Assembly: GCA_009785525.1 (NCBI GenBank)
Contig: WQWC01000014.1
Location: 1 to 41,818 of the forward strand
DNA from: Oscillospiraceae bacterium
GTDB lineage: Bacteria > Bacillota > Clostridia > Oscillospirales > Oscillospiraceae
Length of the DNA stretch: 41,818 nt
Direction of reading: 5' to 3'
Shown here one piece after another: positions 39,909 through 41,818 of this stretch. The notes below the pieces were generated by a model. That model was not told where the DNA came from. It did not search any database and saw nothing but the letters and a program-made list of their open reading frames with translations. The position numbers and the translations under genes were made by a program. Positions within the stretch are counted from its first letter, which is position 1. Every line of letters begins with the position of its first letter.

Positions 39909-40056
39909 TGTAGGGGCGGCCATTGGCCGTCCCGTGATGTAACGTCCACACCCAGTAGGGACGGTCGCCCTCGACCGTCCGCGGACGACCGGGGCGGTCG
40001 TCCCTACTGGCGCACCCATGTTTCTGGATAACGGGCAGATTGCCATCCGCCCCTAC
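39909..40056. repeat. Tandem REP-like palindromes between BKACE and dehydrogenase
   Basis: At least three units: TGTAGGGGCGGCCATTGGCC (from about 39910), TAGGGACGGTCGCCCTCGAC plus CGTCC with its opposite arm ACGACCGGGGCGGTCGTCCC (39956-40005), and CAGATTGCCATCCGCCCCTA (40036-40055). The last one supplies the TAG stop of the BKACE gene. Confidence 0.8.
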
Positions 40057-40967
40057 CGCGGTTTCAATCCTATCATTTCTCTCGCTTCTTCCGGGGTTGC
40101 AACTTCCATCTCAAGCTCGCGGATGATTCTTGCCATGCGCTCTACGAGTTGGGCGTTGGATTTTGCGAGGTCGCCGTAGGCGTAATAGATGTTGTCTTCC
40201 ATACCGGTACGCGCGTGGCCGCCTTTCAGGACGCCGTATGTCACGCCGTGCAACTGATGCGATGCAATCGCCATTGTTGTGACGTTGACGTTGTATTTGC
40301 CGCCACTGTACTTCTTTATCATATCCATCATAAAGTCGTGATTGTCCTGCGTATAAGAGACCGCGCCCTGGCTGACTTTGTTCATACCCATGACCATCGT
40401 CATGTTGATAGGCTCGTTCGGGTCATCGGTCAGTCTGCCGACTCCGGCGGGGATGAGCACCTGGAACAAGTCCTCAATAGACTCAATGTTAAACAGTTCA
40501 ATCTCCGGCTTGATGCCGAGTTCTTTCATACGCAAGCCGTGCTTAATCAGCCAATCGCGCTCCCAGCGGTAGATAAAGCTGAGGTCTTCCCACACGGTTG
40601 TGATAAGCGACGTATCCAGCGAACACATTTCCGGCAGTGCGTCTCTAATGCTGTCGTCATAAAGCAACGCAATTCCGTCGTCCGCCTCTGATCCCGGGCG
40701 TGTTGCCGGAGCGGTGGAGTTCTGGGTAATGATGTTGCACTTCGCACGGATGCCAGAGTTAATTTCTGCAAACACTTTCGGGTCATTACACGACTTACCC
40801 TCTTTATTCCGCGCGTGGATGTGTACGATCGATGCGCCCGCGTTGTAGCAGTCATATGCCGATTGTATAACTTCACTCGGCTGCTCCGGCAGATTGGGGT
40901 TTTGCGCTTTACCCTGGAAATTGCCCGTCTGTGCGACGGTGATTATAACTTTTCTTTTCTTTGACAT
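40053..40967 (-). CDS. Beta-keto acid cleavage enzyme (BKACE, DUF849)
   Basis: The 304-residue product begins KRKVIITVAQTGNFQGK, has the zinc-binding HIHARNKEGK (two His ligands), and ends with the VTYGVLKGGHARTGMEDNI segment of the BKACE/Kce family. These TIM-barrel enzymes condense a beta-keto acid with acetyl-CoA to give acetoacetate and a new acyl-CoA; Kce acts in lysine fermentation and others on dehydrocarnitine or beta-ketoadipate-like acids. The adjoining dehydrogenase and CoA-transferase make a three-step path for a beta-hydroxy acid likely. Which acid is open. Confidence 0.93.
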   Translation of the reverse strand: MSKKRKVIITVAQTGNFQGKAQNPNLPEQPSEVIQSAYDCYNAGASIVHIHARNKEGKSCNDPKVFAEINSGIRAKCNIITQNSTAPATRPGSEADDGIALLYDDSIRDALPEMCSLDTSLITTVWEDLSFIYRWERDWLIKHGLRMKELGIKPEIELFNIESIEDLFQVLIPAGVGRLTDDPNEPINMTMVMGMNKVSQGAVSYTQDNHDFMMDMIKKYSGGKYNVNVTTMAIASHQLHGVTYGVLKGGHARTGMEDNIYYAYGDLAKSNAQLVERMARIIRELEMEVATPEEAREMIGLKPR

Positions 40968-41046
40968 GTAGATTCATCCTTTCGTGTGTGTCAGTTATTT
41001 TGTATAGAACACTATATCATATGACGTTGTGTTCTGTCAAAGCTGT

Positions 41047-41622
41047 TTAAGCTCTTAATTTCTCAGCGTATTTTATAACATTCCGAGCCAAAATACGCGC
41101 TTGCTCAAGTCGCTTTTCTTGGGTTAGTATATCACCGGGTTTATTTGCAGCAGCTGATAATCCGTTGAGCTCTCCGGGAACAGGCAGTGCCCCGCAGGAT
41201 AGCAGGTAGTTATATATAACCGTCAACACAATGGCTTGCCCGGCACCTTGACCGCGTCCGACCGTTATCGCCCCGCCGGGTTTGCCAGTGAGAAATTCAC
41301 CGCGCTGATATGATGAGAATGACCGGTCAAAAACAGCTTTCAACTGTGCCGTTACGTTGCGGTAATATACAGGCGACCCAATAATCACCGCGTCGCAGCC
41401 TGCCAGTTCATTGAACAATCCCGTCATGTCATCATCTGATATTACGCATATGCCGTTATCAACACAAGTTTCACACCCGGTACACGGATTTACTGTTTTT
41501 TCTGACAAATAAAACTCCGAAACATCCCAGCCCTGCGCGGTAAACTCATTCAGACATTCTCTGACAAGACACTCGGTATTGCCGCCATTTCGCGGGCTGC
41601 CTGATATTCCGACTACTTTCAT
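41047..41622 (-). CDS. Iron-sulfur flavoprotein / NADPH-dependent FMN reductase family
   Basis: The 191-residue product has a flavodoxin-like fold with the FMN-phosphate loop SGSPRNGGNTECL, a compact cysteine motif CTGCETCVDNGIC (about 47-59) as in archaeal and clostridial iron-sulfur flavoproteins, and GSPVYYRNVTAQLKAVFDRS. It would carry electrons between ferredoxin or NAD(P)H and an unknown partner. The ATG follows the TAA of the preceding partial gene without a gap, indicating coupling; it heads toward BKACE in the same direction. Confidence 0.87.
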   Translation of the reverse strand: MKVVGISGSPRNGGNTECLVRECLNEFTAQGWDVSEFYLSEKTVNPCTGCETCVDNGICVISDDDMTGLFNELAGCDAVIIGSPVYYRNVTAQLKAVFDRSFSSYQRGEFLTGKPGGAITVGRGQGAGQAIVLTVIYNYLLSCGALPVPGELNGLSAAANKPGDILTQEKRLEQARILARNVIKYAEKLRA

Positions 41623-41818
41623 TTAATACCCCCCCACCCCCTTCATATAGTCTAAGCCCCATTGGTGTGCCCAACGGCGTATGAGGTCGCCTTTATCATA
41701 CAGTTTTTTGCTGTCTTTTTCGCCGTACCGCCGCGCTAATTCACTAACAGGCGTTTCGCGGTTCATCTTCATCCCCGGCGTGGCTTTGTCGCGATAAGCT
41801 TTGATAATTGCGTCAACA
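41623..41818 (-). CDS. C-terminal part of an unidentified protein (5' end beyond the window)
   Basis: The minus frame is open from the window edge to a TAA at 41623-41625 and gives about 64 residues ending RRWAHQWGLDYMKGVGGY. The segment is basic and probably helical, with SELARRYGEKDSKKLYDKGD before it. I do not recognise the family. It is the upstream neighbour of the Fe-S flavoprotein in the catabolic cluster, so its identity would help define the substrate. Confidence 0.6.
   Translation of the reverse strand, partial: VDAIIKAYRDKATPGMKMNRETPVSELARRYGEKDSKKLYDKGDLIRRWAHQWGLDYMKGVGGY

Noticed and set aside
38260-40056. CRISPR array
   Set aside because: The repeats are palindromes of variable spacing and orientation without uniform spacers; no cas genes are present.

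Overview
The window reads as the chromosome of an anaerobic, low-complexity-codon, mid-GC Firmicute of the class Clostridia (Oscillospirales-like is my best guess). The basis is pyruvate:ferredoxin oxidoreductase, a glycyl-radical activase, long-form HPF, a copper-amine-oxidase-stalk LRR protein, strong AGGAGG ribosome binding sites, consensus sigma-A promoters and a Clostridia-type REP/RAYT repeat system. No prophage, CRISPR array, rRNA or tRNA gene was seen.

Layout. (1) 1-4401, mostly minus: the 3' end of a large serine recombinase abuts the 3' end of tmRNA (ssrA); upstream of ssrA on its strand lie a secreted LRR protein, a GNAT, a cyclophilin and smpB, the protein partner of tmRNA, with a consensus promoter; then a MecA-like adaptor. 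(2) 4494-7462, plus: aquaporin, arsenate reductase and a TGS-less threonyl-tRNA synthetase in one operon, closed by a strong terminator. (3) 7498-20099, minus: hpf, orphan fumarase alpha subunit, DivIVA-headed coiled-coil protein, lipoprotein with a transglutaminase fold lacking its cysteine, type IIA topoisomerase A and B, cinA, a REP-associated transposase, thiI and comM/yifB. (4) 20295-30709, plus: nifJ, a GNAT, glycerol dehydrogenase, ECF S-component with a uridine-kinase-like kinase, NYN-LOTUS protein, membrane metallophosphoesterase, a large structured RNA in front of an RNHCP zinc protein, and prfB. (5) 30762-41818, minus: GNAT, modCBA behind a Moco-type riboswitch plus terminator, coaC/coaB as separate genes, glycyl-radical activase, and a CoA-linked catabolic cluster (CoA-transferase, cupin, hydroxyacyl-CoA dehydrogenase, beta-keto acid cleavage enzyme, Fe-S flavoprotein) that runs off the right edge.

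The most noteworthy items are the roughly 240-nt structured RNA at 28896-29133 with a hairpin that buries the RNHCP ribosome binding site; the dispersed TAGGGGCG palindrome family, two exact inverted copies of which are translated in frame inside the RAYT gene on both sides of its HUH motif; three genes whose TAG stop is the first triplet of such a palindrome; a ThrRS with an editing-site His replaced by Gln; a likely start-region frameshift in coaC; and the aquaporin-arsC-thrS operon with an apparently leaderless promoter. All functional statements come from reading motifs by eye; no database search was run.
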